A stretch of 23,705 bases of DNA, from contig CAZYXP010000036.1 of assembly GCA_964651325.1 (NCBI GenBank), positions 1-23,705 on the forward strand, read 5' to 3'. Shown here one piece after another: positions 14,192 through 22,223 of the stretch. A program made the position numbers and the translations under genes. The stretch comes from JADFOB01 sp964651325. GTDB lineage: Bacteria; Planctomycetota; Phycisphaerae; UBA1845. The notes beneath the pieces are model-generated. The model searched no databases. It saw only the letters and a program-made list of their open reading frames with translations, and was not told the DNA's origin. Numbering within the stretch: position 1 is the stretch's first letter; every line of letters starts with the position of its first letter.

Positions 14192-14836
14192 ATGATAGAG
14201 CAAAAGAGAATGTCGCCGTGGACCGCGTTGTTTCTGGGCATGTTTGGGCTTGGCGGAGTCGTGCTGGTTACGGGCACAACGGTCGTCTTGTATGGGATGC
14301 GGATCGCGGAAAAGAACATCGCGGACGTGTTCGGACTTGCCGAGCATACGGTTGCGAACTTGCCTGAGTTCATCGAATCGCTTCCGCCATCCATCCAGGA
14401 TTTGTTGAACGACCGAAGGGCACCGGAATACCAGGATCAGATCGACGTTCAGGTCCGACTGGTTGGCGAATCCGAGGGAAGACGCGTTTTTCCGGCACTG
14501 ACCATCACCAACAATGGCGATGAGGTCGTTTCGCTGCTGACGGTGCGCGTGGCCGCCTTGGATGCTGAGGGAACGCCCGTCCAAGAGTGGACGGAATTGG
14601 TCGCAACGCCCATCGGTGTCGAGGACGAGCTTCGCGGCCCGCTGATGCCGAATGCCACACGGTACGTGCGTCTTCAACGATGCCGCTTCTCAAGCGGTTA
14701 TCCGATCGAAAAGCTGACCGGCGTCGGAGAGATTTCAGACGTGCGGATTTGGCTCGGGAACGACCAATCCGAAACGCGGACAACTGGCTCGCTGACAAAG
14801 ACCGTCGATGCCAACTCGCTCGTGACCATCAGATAA
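14192..14836 (+). CDS. Single-pass membrane protein of unknown function
   Basis: This 214-residue protein has one hydrophobic helix at about 10-36 (TALFLGMFGLGGVVLVTG...), followed by a periplasmic-type soluble domain rich in beta-prone segments, for example VFPALTITNNGDEVVSLLTVRVAALDAEG. This stretch has the look of an immunoglobulin-like or transthyretin-like fold, as in proteins with a DUF-type C-terminal domain; I cannot name the family. The ATG at 14192 is preceded by AAAGGG at moderate distance, and a TTG two codons earlier is also in frame. The position after the GbsR-like regulator raises the idea that it is a target of that regulator, but the 158-base gap with a hairpin leaves this open. 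A 20-bp palindrome begins 13 bases after the stop. Confidence 0.75.
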   Translation: MIEQKRMSPWTALFLGMFGLGGVVLVTGTTVVLYGMRIAEKNIADVFGLAEHTVANLPEFIESLPPSIQDLLNDRRAPEYQDQIDVQVRLVGESEGRRVFPALTITNNGDEVVSLLTVRVAALDAEGTPVQEWTELVATPIGVEDELRGPLMPNATRYVRLQRCRFSSGYPIEKLTGVGEISDVRIWLGNDQSETRTTGSLTKTVDANSLVTIR

Positions 14837-14848
14837 GCATGTTGGACA

Positions 14849-14868
14849 CGTTGATTCGCGAATCAACG
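14849..14868. promoter_or_regulatory. 20-bp perfect palindrome before rsmD
   Basis: CGTTGATTCG/CGAATCAACG is exactly self-complementary with no loop. It lies 12 bases after the stop of the membrane protein gene and about 100 bases before the rsmD start. A loopless perfect dyad suits binding by a dimeric protein better than an RNA terminator. The protein is not identified. Confidence 0.5.
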
Positions 14869-14967
14869 CCGGCAGGGAAATCGACTCCAACCGCGAAATT
14901 GGTCTTCGAATCACGATAAGCCATAGCGGGTATGGACGCGGCGACCGCCATCGGCGAAAACGGTCGC

Positions 14968-15582
14968 ATGCGGATCATTGCAGGAAAATGGCGATCGCGA
15001 ACCATCGTGCGTCCGGGCGGACGAGCAACGCGGCCTATGCCGGATCGGGTCAAGGAAGCGATCTTTTCGATGCTCGCTTCGCACTTCGGATGCGCCGGAT
15101 CGTTGCCCGCATTCCCGGTTGCCGACGTCTTTTCGGGCGGCGGCACGATGGGGTTGGAAGCCCTTTCACGTGGCGCGAGTCGCTGCACCTTCTTCGAGCG
15201 GGATCGGCTCGCATTAGCCGCCCTCGCCAAAAACAGGGCTTCACTAGACGCCGCAGCCTGTTCTCGAGTCGTCAGAGCCGACGCCTGGCGAACATCACCC
15301 CTTGAGGCCGCGGCACACGCCATTCCACTGATCTTCCTTGATCCCCCGTATCCCGATTCCACCGACTCCTCCCCAGGCGGTGCTGTAATGCGTTATCTTG
15401 CCAATGTGGAGCGTGCTGGCGCGACCGAAGAAGCGGGCGGTATGACTGCAGAGGCGGGAGATTTGATCATAGTGCTTCACCATCCGGCCAAGGTCTCCTA
15501 CGATGTTTCGACGATGCCCGCTTGGTGCATCCTTGATAACCGCCGTTTCGGCTCCAGTGGCGTGACCATCTTTGAAAAATGA
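14968..15582 (+). CDS. rsmD: 16S rRNA (guanine(966)-N(2))-methyltransferase RsmD
   Basis: The enzyme transfers a methyl group from S-adenosylmethionine to N2 of G966 in 16S rRNA during 30S assembly. The 204-residue version starts with the family's MRIIAGKWRSR. It then shows TRPMPDRVKEAIFSML, the SAM-binding motif I VADVFSGGGTMGLEALSRGA (51-70), the acidic Glu77 in FFERD and the catalytic Asp-Pro-Pro-Tyr (125-128). Motif I has Gly-Gly-Gly where many family members have Gly-Thr-Gly. An in-frame ATG at 14932 would add 12 residues; neither start has a strong ribosome-binding site, and I prefer 14968 from the family pattern. The stop codon overlaps the next gene's ATG by 4 bases (ATGA), so the two RNA-modifying genes are probably co-translated. 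Confidence 0.93.
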   Translation: MRIIAGKWRSRTIVRPGGRATRPMPDRVKEAIFSMLASHFGCAGSLPAFPVADVFSGGGTMGLEALSRGASRCTFFERDRLALAALAKNRASLDAAACSRVVRADAWRTSPLEAAAHAIPLIFLDPPYPDSTDSSPGGAVMRYLANVERAGATEEAGGMTAEAGDLIIVLHHPAKVSYDVSTMPAWCILDNRRFGSSGVTIFEK

Positions 15583-16823
15583 CTGCTCGTAAACCCGATC
15601 CCAGCCGCGCCGCGAGGTATGTTCTCAAGACGCTCCACGAGGGCGGGCATCGAGCGTTGTATGCCGGAGGGTGCGTGCGTGACAAACTGCTTGGGCGAAC
15701 GCCGAAAGACTACGATGTGGTCACAGACGCCGTGCCCGATCGCGTGCTCGCGCTATTTCCCAGGTCCAGACACGTCGGCGCTCTATTTGGTGTCATCATT
15801 GTACGCAAATTCGCGTGCGAGGTTGAAGTGGCGACCTTCCGGAGCGATGGGGCTTACACGGACGGACGGCACCCCATCGCAGTGACGTTTGGAACTGAAA
15901 CCGAGGACGCCTATCGCCGGGATTTCACGGTCAACGCGCTTTTCTATGACCCCGACGCCGATCGAGTTATCGATTACGTCCACGGGTGTGAGGATCTACA
16001 GGCAAGAATCATCAGAACGGTCGGCAACCCGATCGACCGATTCGGCGAAGACCACCTGCGCATGCTCCGCGCCGTCCGTTTTGCCGCCAAGCTCGAGTTT
16101 GAAATCGCTCCGGACACGTTGAACGCGATCACGCGGGGCTGCCGGGATCTTGGCCTGATCAGTCCGGAGCGCGTCTGGATGGAAATACAGGCCATCCTAG
16201 AGGATCCGTCGCGCGCGCGCGGCTGGCTGCTTTTAGGCAAGACGGGGCTAGTCAATCATCTCACTGCGGATTGGGCGGTCGATGCGGAAACCAGCGTCGC
16301 GATCGGCGCAAGACTCGATCGCCTTCCACCGTGCCCACTGGGCGCCCAGGTGGGGCTGGCGGGCGTGCTGGCCGATCAACCAACCGCAACGGTCAGGAAC
16401 GTCTGCAAGGCGCTGCGGCTGAGCAATCGACTTGCAGACGCAACGGCCTGGCTGACCGCATCGCTGAATATGCTACTCAAGGGCGAATCGCTCGAACTGG
16501 CGGATTTGAAAGCGCTCATGGCCCACGACGATTGGCCGCATCTTCAAATGCTGTTTCGGGCGGAACTGGAGCGGCAATCGGGCACGGCAGATGCCGCAGA
16601 CGACCTGAGAGAGCGAGCCGAACGGATCCCGTGCGAGGCCGTGACCCCCCCGCCACTGCTTGCTGGCGACGGGCTCGCCAGGCTGGGCGTGGCGCCAAGT
16701 CCGGCCTTCGGGCTAATCCTGAAGGAGGTGTACCGAGCACAACGTAACGAGACCATTACGTCGCAGGAAGAAGCGGTCGCCCTGGCGCGAAGCATCCTCG
16801 CTCGAGGAGATTGTCGCGGTTAG
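15579..16823 (+). CDS. CCA tRNA nucleotidyltransferase / poly(A) polymerase family protein
   Basis: The 414-residue protein belongs to the class II nucleotidyltransferases that add CCA to tRNA 3' ends or poly(A) tails to RNA. The head domain shows AGGCVRDKLLGR (29-40), the metal-binding Asp44 and Asp46 in KDYDVVTDA, EVEVATFRSD and RRDFTVNAL (113-121). The neck has GEDHLRMLRAVRFAAKLEF (156-174), the tRNA/RNA-binding part follows, and there is no HD domain. Sequence alone does not separate CCA-adding from poly(A)-adding activity here, so I leave the symbol blank; CCA addition is the safer guess because every genome needs it when CCA is not encoded. It overlaps rsmD by 4 bases at its start, and its stop overlaps the stop of the converging fliN-like gene by 4 bases. 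Confidence 0.92.
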   Translation: MTARKPDPSRAARYVLKTLHEGGHRALYAGGCVRDKLLGRTPKDYDVVTDAVPDRVLALFPRSRHVGALFGVIIVRKFACEVEVATFRSDGAYTDGRHPIAVTFGTETEDAYRRDFTVNALFYDPDADRVIDYVHGCEDLQARIIRTVGNPIDRFGEDHLRMLRAVRFAAKLEFEIAPDTLNAITRGCRDLGLISPERVWMEIQAILEDPSRARGWLLLGKTGLVNHLTADWAVDAETSVAIGARLDRLPPCPLGAQVGLAGVLADQPTATVRNVCKALRLSNRLADATAWLTASLNMLLKGESLELADLKALMAHDDWPHLQMLFRAELERQSGTADAADDLRERAERIPCEAVTPPPLLAGDGLARLGVAPSPAFGLILKEVYRAQRNETITSQEEAVALARSILARGDCRG

Positions 16824-17200
16824 CTGCCGCCCATCGCGCCGATCCGTTCTCGCACGGATCCTATCCCCGTAATGCGCAGCCCGAAGTTCTCTCCGACCTT
16901 TACAGCCTGCCCCCGACCGATGGGATGGTCCACAACTTTCAGGATGAGATCGGCGTCGAATTGCTCCTCGAACTCTAGAATAGTCCCGACGGTCAAGTCA
17001 AGAATAGCACCAATGGGCATATCGCGAGATGACAGCATGACGGTGACCTGAACCGGCAGGCCCAAGATACGTCGCACCTCGCCCGGCTTCGGGGGGTTAT
17101 CGGACGCAAGCTGGGCTACGGCTGGACCGGCTGCCGGCCCCGGGTCGGGCTCGGCCTCCCCTGAAAGCAGGGAGTCGATATCAGATTGGTTCAGGCTCAT
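16820..17200 (-). CDS. fliN: FliN/SpoA-domain flagellar motor switch protein
   Basis: This 126-residue protein begins with MSLNQSDIDSLLSG, the short N-terminal motif of FliM/FliN-type proteins. A Pro/Ala-rich linker follows, and then a SpoA domain (about 42-120) with LGLPVQVTVMLSSRDMPIGAILDLTVGTILEF and a conserved end (GENFGLRITGI). FliN forms the lower part of the flagellar C-ring and takes part in direction switching and export. I chose the ATG at 17200 because it gives the family N-terminus and has GAGGGA upstream at long spacing; in-frame ATGs at 17293 and 17323 lack a ribosome-binding site. No other flagellar gene is near. It lies 193 bases downstream of fabF on the same strand, and its end overlaps that of the CCA-family gene. 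Confidence 0.85.
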   Translation of the reverse strand: MSLNQSDIDSLLSGEAEPDPGPAAGPAVAQLASDNPPKPGEVRRILGLPVQVTVMLSSRDMPIGAILDLTVGTILEFEEQFDADLILKVVDHPIGRGQAVKVGENFGLRITGIGSVRERIGAMGGS

Positions 17201-17393
17201 CCGCAGGATTCCCTCGGAGGTGGGGTCCTCGCCGCCAAACCCCTTTTCCCATCTATCGTCGTTTTTTCCGGATATGCTTGAAAATGCGTCCATAGGCTCA
17301 TGGAAACGCCTATCGAGCATCATGGATTGAGCATGCGCAGCCCAGAATCTGGCAATCGCGCGTCAGCGAGCGGGAATCGGCTCTGCCGCGATG

Positions 17394-18635
17394 CTATTCA
17401 AATCGCTTCAGGAGTAGGCACGCGTTGTGCCCGCCGAAACCGAACGAATTGCTCAGCGCGATCCTGATTCGACCGTCTCGCGGTGTCTTGGGGCAGTAGT
17501 CCAAATCGCATTCCTTGTCCGCTTCGTCAAGGTTGACGGTCGGGGGAATGATGGAATGTTGGATGGCCAAAGCGCAAATGATCAATTCGACTCCACCGCT
17601 GGCGCCGAGGGTATGACCTACCGATCCTTTGGTACTGCTGATGGCCAGCCTAGAGGCGTGGTCCTGGAAAACAGACTTGATCGCCCGGGTTTCGGCAACG
17701 TCGCCCAAGGGCGTGCCCGTAGCGTGGGCGTTGATGTAATCTACGTCCTCTACGTTAATCTCGGCATCGGCCAGCGATATCCGCATGGCCTCAGCGGCCC
17801 CTACGCCGGTTTCGGACGGCTGGGCGATATGCATCGCATCGGAAGTAGAGCCGAAGCCGATGACTTCCGCACGGATGGCCGCACCTCGCCTCTTGGCGTG
17901 CTCAAGCTCCTCGAAGATCAACGCCCCGGCCCCCTCGGACAGCACAAAACCATCGCGATCTTTGTCAAAGGGCCGACTGGCTCTCTGGGGCTCATCATTG
18001 CGTTTGCTCAATGCCTTCATCGACGCGAAGGCAGACAGAGCCAATGGCGTACACGCCGCCTCAGAACCCCCGGTCAATACAACATCGGCTTTGCCATCGC
18101 GCACATACTGAAGCGCCTCGCCCATGGCGTTGGTCGCCGAGGCACACGCGCTGCTAACGGCGATACTCGCCCCCGTCGCCCCGAAGACGATCGAGATGTT
18201 TCCGGCAGCGGCGTTCACCATGAGTTTGGGGATGGTGAACGCGGAGACCTTACTCGGCCCCTTCTCCAGCAGGCGTCGGTATTGCTGTTCCAGCTCGTTT
18301 AGCCCGCCGATGCCCGAACCAATGACAACGCTGATACGATCCGAGGGGATCGACTCGCAGTCCAAACGAGCGTCGGCCACGGCCTCGCTCATGGCCGCGA
18401 CGGCCAACTGCGCAAACCGATCCATCCGTTTGGCTGCCTTGCGATCCAGGACGTCGGACACCTTGAAATCGCTGGCTTCGCCGCCAATCGTGACGTCGAA
18501 TTGGGTCACATCAAAGGACTCAATCGACTCGATCGCGCTGCGTCCCTCGATCACGCCGTCCCAGAACTGGTCAACGGACGTGCCAAATGGCGTGATCGCG
18601 CCCATTCCCGTAATGACGACTCTTCGTCGTGCCAT
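17394..18635 (-). CDS. fabF: 3-oxoacyl-[acyl-carrier-protein] synthase II
   Basis: FabF elongates acyl-ACP by condensation with malonyl-ACP in type II fatty acid synthesis. The 413-residue protein has the family length and begins with RRVVITGMGAITPFG. The catalytic triad is visible: Cys164 in VSSACASATNA, His304 in NAHATGTPLGD and His341 in SVGHTLGASG. The C-terminal loop SNSFGFGGHNACLLL is intact. The ATG at 18635 is the only sensible start; the upstream GGAAA is a weak ribosome-binding site at long spacing. It lies 30 bases after acpP, so the carrier protein and the condensing enzyme are probably co-transcribed from the acpP promoter as well as from upstream. Confidence 0.97.
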   Translation of the reverse strand: MARRRVVITGMGAITPFGTSVDQFWDGVIEGRSAIESIESFDVTQFDVTIGGEASDFKVSDVLDRKAAKRMDRFAQLAVAAMSEAVADARLDCESIPSDRISVVIGSGIGGLNELEQQYRRLLEKGPSKVSAFTIPKLMVNAAAGNISIVFGATGASIAVSSACASATNAMGEALQYVRDGKADVVLTGGSEAACTPLALSAFASMKALSKRNDEPQRASRPFDKDRDGFVLSEGAGALIFEELEHAKRRGAAIRAEVIGFGSTSDAMHIAQPSETGVGAAEAMRISLADAEINVEDVDYINAHATGTPLGDVAETRAIKSVFQDHASRLAISSTKGSVGHTLGASGGVELIICALAIQHSIIPPTVNLDEADKECDLDYCPKTPRDGRIRIALSNSFGFGGHNACLLLKRFE

Positions 18636-18665
18636 GGGTTGTTGTTTCCGTGTGGTAGTACGAGT

Positions 18666-18914
18666 CTAGCTCGCGAGGCTCTTGTTAATGAAATCAACCG
18701 CCTCGCCGATTGTCTTCAGCTTCTCAGCATCATCGTCGGGAATCGTCATGTCGAACTCATCCTCAAGTTCCATCACGAGTTCCACTGTATCAAGCGAGTC
18801 CGCATTGAGGTCGTTGGCAAAAGATGTCTCTCGAGACAACTCTCCCAGATCAACGCTCATTTGTTCGCTTACTATTTGGAATACTTTCTGCTCGATTTCC
18901 GCCGTCGTGGACAC
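18666..18914 (-). CDS. acpP: Acyl carrier protein
   Basis: This 82-residue acidic protein carries growing acyl chains on a 4'-phosphopantetheine arm attached to Ser40 in the DSL motif (NDLNADSLDTVELVMELEDEF). The four-helix pattern and the acidic helix II next to the serine are typical. The start is the GTG at 18914, supported by AAGGAG six bases upstream; the frame is open eleven codons further but with no such site. The gene has its own promoter candidate at 19001-19029 and sits between fabG (203 bases upstream) and fabF (30 bases downstream). Separate expression of the very abundant carrier protein is usual in many bacteria and fits this layout. Confidence 0.97.
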   Translation of the reverse strand: MSTTAEIEQKVFQIVSEQMSVDLGELSRETSFANDLNADSLDTVELVMELEDEFDMTIPDDDAEKLKTIGEAVDFINKSLAS

Positions 18915-18920
18915 AAGTCG

Positions 18921-18926
18921 CTCCTT
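18921..18926 (-). promoter_or_regulatory. Strong ribosome-binding site for acpP
   Basis: AAGGAG on the minus strand lies six bases before the GTG at 18914 and decides that start over in-frame codons further upstream. Confidence 0.7.
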
Positions 18927-19000
18927 CAGAACGAAACCAGGCCCCAAGGGCCAACCTCAAAAACCCATTTGCACCCCGCGCATCGCAGGCACAATACACG

Positions 19001-19029
19001 ATATTAGCCGCAGGCTACCGAGCCCGCAA
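19001..19029 (-). promoter_or_regulatory. Candidate promoter for acpP-fabF inside the fab cluster
   Basis: TTGCGG (19024-19029) and TAATAT (19001-19006) are separated by exactly 17 bases. A start point near 18994 gives a leader of about 80 bases. A GC-rich inverted repeat (CGCGGG/CCCGCG, 19080-19102) lies between this promoter and the fabG stop and could reduce read-through from fabG. Confidence 0.55.
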
Positions 19030-19117
19030 GGCGCCCTCCGAAGCCGGATCCCGGCGATGCCAGAAAACCAGCGCCCCATCGCGGGCGGGTTACCACCCCG
19101 CGAACCGCCACTAAAGA

Positions 19118-19858
19118 CTACATATGAAGCCCGCCATCCACGAGCAGCACCTGCCCGGTGATGTACGAAGCCGAATCACTTGCAAGAAACGCCACGACCT
19201 GGGCAACCTCGTCCACGTCGCCAAACCGGCCAAGGGGAATCAGTTGTTTCGCACCATCCCGAACTTTCTCAGGAAGCACGTTGGTCATGTCCGTCGTAAT
19301 GAAGCCCGGAGCGACTAGGTTGCAAGTGATCTTGCGCTTGCCGAGCTCCTTTGCCACGGTTTTGGTCAGCCCGATTAATCCGGCCTTGCTCGCCGCGTAG
19401 TTTGCCTGACCGGCGTTGCCTGAGACTCCTGAGATACTACCAATGTTGACCATTCTACCGTAGCGATGGCGGATCATGGACCGGCTGGCCGCACGGGTCA
19501 ACCAGAACGCCGCACGCAGATTCGTGGTCAAAACGTCGTCAAACTGATCGTCGTCCATATTCATGAGCAACCCGTCACGCGTGATTCCGGCGTTGTTCAC
19601 CAGGATATCCAAACGTTCGTGGGTTTCCACAACCGATTCCACGACGGTATCAGCGGCCGCACGATCCGTGACGTCCAGCGGCTGGGCGATGATCGCTCCT
19701 TCAATTTCCTTGCCCTTGGCCTCGGCCACCAATTCCTCAAGCGCGGAGGCGTTCCGGGCACACGCGACTACCGTGGCGCCGCGTTGCGCCAGCGCCAAGC
19801 AGATCCCCCGGCCGATTCCCTGGCTTGCCCCAGTTACCAGTGCGATCTTTCCGGTCAT
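19118..19858 (-). CDS. fabG: 3-oxoacyl-[acyl-carrier-protein] reductase
   Basis: FabG reduces 3-ketoacyl-ACP with NADPH. The 246-residue short-chain dehydrogenase shows the cofactor-binding TGASQGIG (9-16), NNAG (88-91) and the catalytic Ser141, Tyr154 and Lys158 in the pattern NIGSISG...QANYAASKAG. Asn113 completes the set. The family's C-terminal SASYITGQVLLVDGG is present. The ATG at 19858 lies 30 bases after the fabD stop, with GGAG/GGAAA upstream at moderate spacing. The order fabD-fabG-acpP-fabF and the QANYAASKAG signature make the housekeeping FabG assignment safer than for an isolated reductase. Confidence 0.97.
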   Translation of the reverse strand: MTGKIALVTGASQGIGRGICLALAQRGATVVACARNASALEELVAEAKGKEIEGAIIAQPLDVTDRAAADTVVESVVETHERLDILVNNAGITRDGLLMNMDDDQFDDVLTTNLRAAFWLTRAASRSMIRHRYGRMVNIGSISGVSGNAGQANYAASKAGLIGLTKTVAKELGKRKITCNLVAPGFITTDMTNVLPEKVRDGAKQLIPLGRFGDVDEVAQVVAFLASDSASYITGQVLLVDGGLHM

Positions 19859-19888
19859 GACGTTTCCGTCTCCCTCTGTCTCTCTGTT

Positions 19889-20833
19889 CTAGTTGGAACG
19901 GGCGACCGCGGTCGCGGCGCCGATGGACTCTGCGTTGCTGACGTTGACGGCGGTCATTTTCCGATTGATCTTTCTCATTAGACCGGTCAGCACGCGGCCC
20001 GGTCCGACCTCAACGAAACTCGAAACGCCGTCCTCTATCATTTGCTCGATGGATCGCTGCCACAGGACGGGGCGCGTCACTTGATCTTTAAGCGTTTGTC
20101 GCGTCGATTCGGGATCCCGATGGGGCTGCCCGTTGACGTTGGAGATAACGGGAATATCGGGGGCGCGGAATTCGGTTTGTCCGAGTACCTCCTCCAACGC
20201 GGCCGCGGCCGACGCCATCAGCGGTGAATGGAACGCGCCGGCGACCTTGAGTGCAACAGCTCGACACTTGAATTGCTCCGCTGCCTCGACCGCCCGCTCG
20301 CACGCCCCGCTGCTCCCGGATATGACGATCTGCCCGGGACAGTTGTAGTTCGCGGGCGCAAGCACGGAATCGCCCCTCGCCTTGTCGCAAATGGCAAGCG
20401 CCGTAGCGTCGTCCGCACCGATCAAGGAGACCATGCCGCTAGGCAAAGCGAGCGCGGCCTCCTGCATGAGCTGCCCCCTGCGACGCACCAATTGCAAAGC
20501 CGCCTCAAAATGCATAGCGCCGGCAATGTGCAAGGCGGTGTACTCACCCAAGCTCAAACCCGCGGTGAACCGGAACTGATCAAGCGAACCGCCGGACGCC
20601 TCAAACGCTTTCCAGATGGCCACGCTGGTCACAAAAATAGCGGGTTGCTGGATGTCCGTTTGCCCCAGCCGTTCGGCCGGCCCTGCAAAGCAGAGGTCCG
20701 CCAAATCAAAACCAAGGATGTCGTTGGCCTGCTGGTAAACGTCGTGGGCCACCGGGAACCGATCGGCCACGTCGGCGCCCATGGCAACCGACTGGGAACC
20801 CTGACCTGGAAAAATGACTGCTGCTCGTTCCAT
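19889..20833 (-). CDS. fabD: Malonyl-CoA:acyl carrier protein transacylase
   Basis: FabD transfers malonyl groups from malonyl-CoA to ACP, supplying the extender unit for FabH and FabF. The protein of 314 residues begins with RAAVIFPGQGSQ. It holds the nucleophile Ser94 in GLSLGEYTAL, the conserved Arg119 in RRRGQLM, His202 in VAGAFHSPLM and the closing EVGPGRVLTGLM. I chose the ATG at 20833; a GTG three codons upstream (20842) is also possible, and neither has a clear ribosome-binding site. The gene lies 44 bases after fabH and 30 bases before fabG, so the three are likely one transcript. Confidence 0.97.
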   Translation of the reverse strand: MERAAVIFPGQGSQSVAMGADVADRFPVAHDVYQQANDILGFDLADLCFAGPAERLGQTDIQQPAIFVTSVAIWKAFEASGGSLDQFRFTAGLSLGEYTALHIAGAMHFEAALQLVRRRGQLMQEAALALPSGMVSLIGADDATALAICDKARGDSVLAPANYNCPGQIVISGSSGACERAVEAAEQFKCRAVALKVAGAFHSPLMASAAAALEEVLGQTEFRAPDIPVISNVNGQPHRDPESTRQTLKDQVTRPVLWQRSIEQMIEDGVSSFVEVGPGRVLTGLMRKINRKMTAVNVSNAESIGAATAVARSN

Positions 20834-20877
20834 GCTGTACACCGCGCGGCCCGTGGGGACGCGGAAACTCCTGCTTT

Positions 20878-21870
20878 CTAGAGCCTGACCACCATACTGC
20901 CCCAGGCGAGCCCGGCACCGATTGCCGCCATGACAACAATGTCCCCCTTTTGAAGCAGACCGCTGCGCCGAGCTTCATCGAGGGCCATGGGCACAGAGGC
21001 GGCGGACGTGTTGCCGCAGCGATCGATGTTGACCGCGATTTTCTCCTGGGGCAAGCCCATTTTGTCTCGAACCGACTCGATGATACGCAAGTTGGATTGA
21101 TGCGGAATGAAGAGCTTGATGTCGTCGATCGTGAGCCCGCTTGCTTCCATCGACTCTTCGAGCATTTGCTGCATCTTGACTACGGCGAACTTATACACCT
21201 CTCGACCACGCATGCGCATGTATTGCAAACGTTCCGCCAGCGTCTTTTCGGACGCGGGCAAACGTGACCCACCGGCGGGGATCCAGATGTGCTTGGCCAG
21301 CTCGCCATCGCAGCCCAGATTGCAATGGAGGATCGCACACTCCGGCGAGGTGGAACGCTGAAAAACGGCCGCTCCGGCTGCGTCGCCCAGCAGAATCACC
21401 GTACCCCGGTCCTCTGGATCCGTGTATCGCGTCAGCGTTTCAGCCCCAACGACCAGCACCCGCTGCGACATGCCAGATCCTAGCAAACCCGCCGCGGTGT
21501 TTGCGCCGTAAATGAATCCCGCGCACGCCGCGGAAAGATCAAAAGCTGGAACGCCCTCTGCGCCCAGGGCACCTTGCACGATTGTCGCCGTTGCAGGGAA
21601 GGGATGATCCCCCGTGGCGGTGGCACAAATGATGGCATCCAGTTCAGACGCCGCAATCCCGGCGTCTTCCAGCGCCAACTTCGAGGCCTTAGCGGCCAAG
21701 TCGGAGGTGGCTTCGTCGGGCGCGGCCCGGTGGCGCTGTCGGATGCCGGTCCGGGAGACGATCCACTCTTCGGACGTATCTAGCCGGTCGATAAAATACT
21801 GGTTCGGCACCACCTCTGCCGGCAGGTAACTTCCTGTACCGCAGATTTCAACGGGTAACGATTGGGTCAT
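20878..21870 (-). CDS. fabH: 3-oxoacyl-[acyl-carrier-protein] synthase III
   Basis: FabH starts fatty acid synthesis by condensing an acyl-CoA primer with malonyl-ACP. The 330-residue protein shows WIVSRTGIRQRH near the start, the catalytic Cys116 in DLSAACAGFIYG, His257 in FIPHQSNLRII and Asn287 in CGNTSAAS. The C-terminus is the usual AIGAGLAWGSMVVRL. AGGA lies close before the ATG at 21870. In many bacteria plsX directly precedes fabH; here the 353 bases between the rpmF stop and this start hold no plsX. Substrate preference (acetyl or branched primer) cannot be read from the sequence. Confidence 0.97.
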   Translation of the reverse strand: MTQSLPVEICGTGSYLPAEVVPNQYFIDRLDTSEEWIVSRTGIRQRHRAAPDEATSDLAAKASKLALEDAGIAASELDAIICATATGDHPFPATATIVQGALGAEGVPAFDLSAACAGFIYGANTAAGLLGSGMSQRVLVVGAETLTRYTDPEDRGTVILLGDAAGAAVFQRSTSPECAILHCNLGCDGELAKHIWIPAGGSRLPASEKTLAERLQYMRMRGREVYKFAVVKMQQMLEESMEASGLTIDDIKLFIPHQSNLRIIESVRDKMGLPQEKIAVNIDRCGNTSAASVPMALDEARRSGLLQKGDIVVMAAIGAGLAWGSMVVRL

Positions 21871-22223
21871 CTGATCCTGTCTTCCTGCCCCACAAGCCGC
21901 TTATGCAGCCATTGAAGCTCGCCACCAAACCCATGATCTAAAAATTGAACTGTCGCCGAAATCACCGAGGCGTCGTCCAGGAGCGGGTCGCGTCTGATTG
22001 AAAAGAGGTTGCGACGCCGCATTGTGCCAAACCGCTACGGGCTGGAAACTGCCCCGTTTGTTTCGATGGTTCCGGAACCCCGGCCCCAAACCGAAAACAC
22101 ATCCGTCGGCCACACCTGAACGCATGACGGCCTATGCCCTAGCGACGCGACATAACCGCAAAACGGGCCTTGGCGCGTCAGCCTGCCGAACCACCGAACG
22201 GATGAGCCACAACACGAACCGGG
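21871..22223. other. Non-coding gap where plsX is usually found, 353 bases
   Basis: This stretch separates rpmF from fabH. The small minus-strand frame 21901-22125 shows no conserved features and no ribosome-binding site. A 12-bp palindrome GGTTCCGGAACC (22068-22079) is present but such words are expected by chance. I see no clear promoter for fabH. Confidence 0.55.

Noticed and set aside
21901..22125. A 74-residue minus-strand frame in the place of plsX
   Set aside because: It shows no similarity to any part of PlsX that I can see, and no ribosome-binding site.
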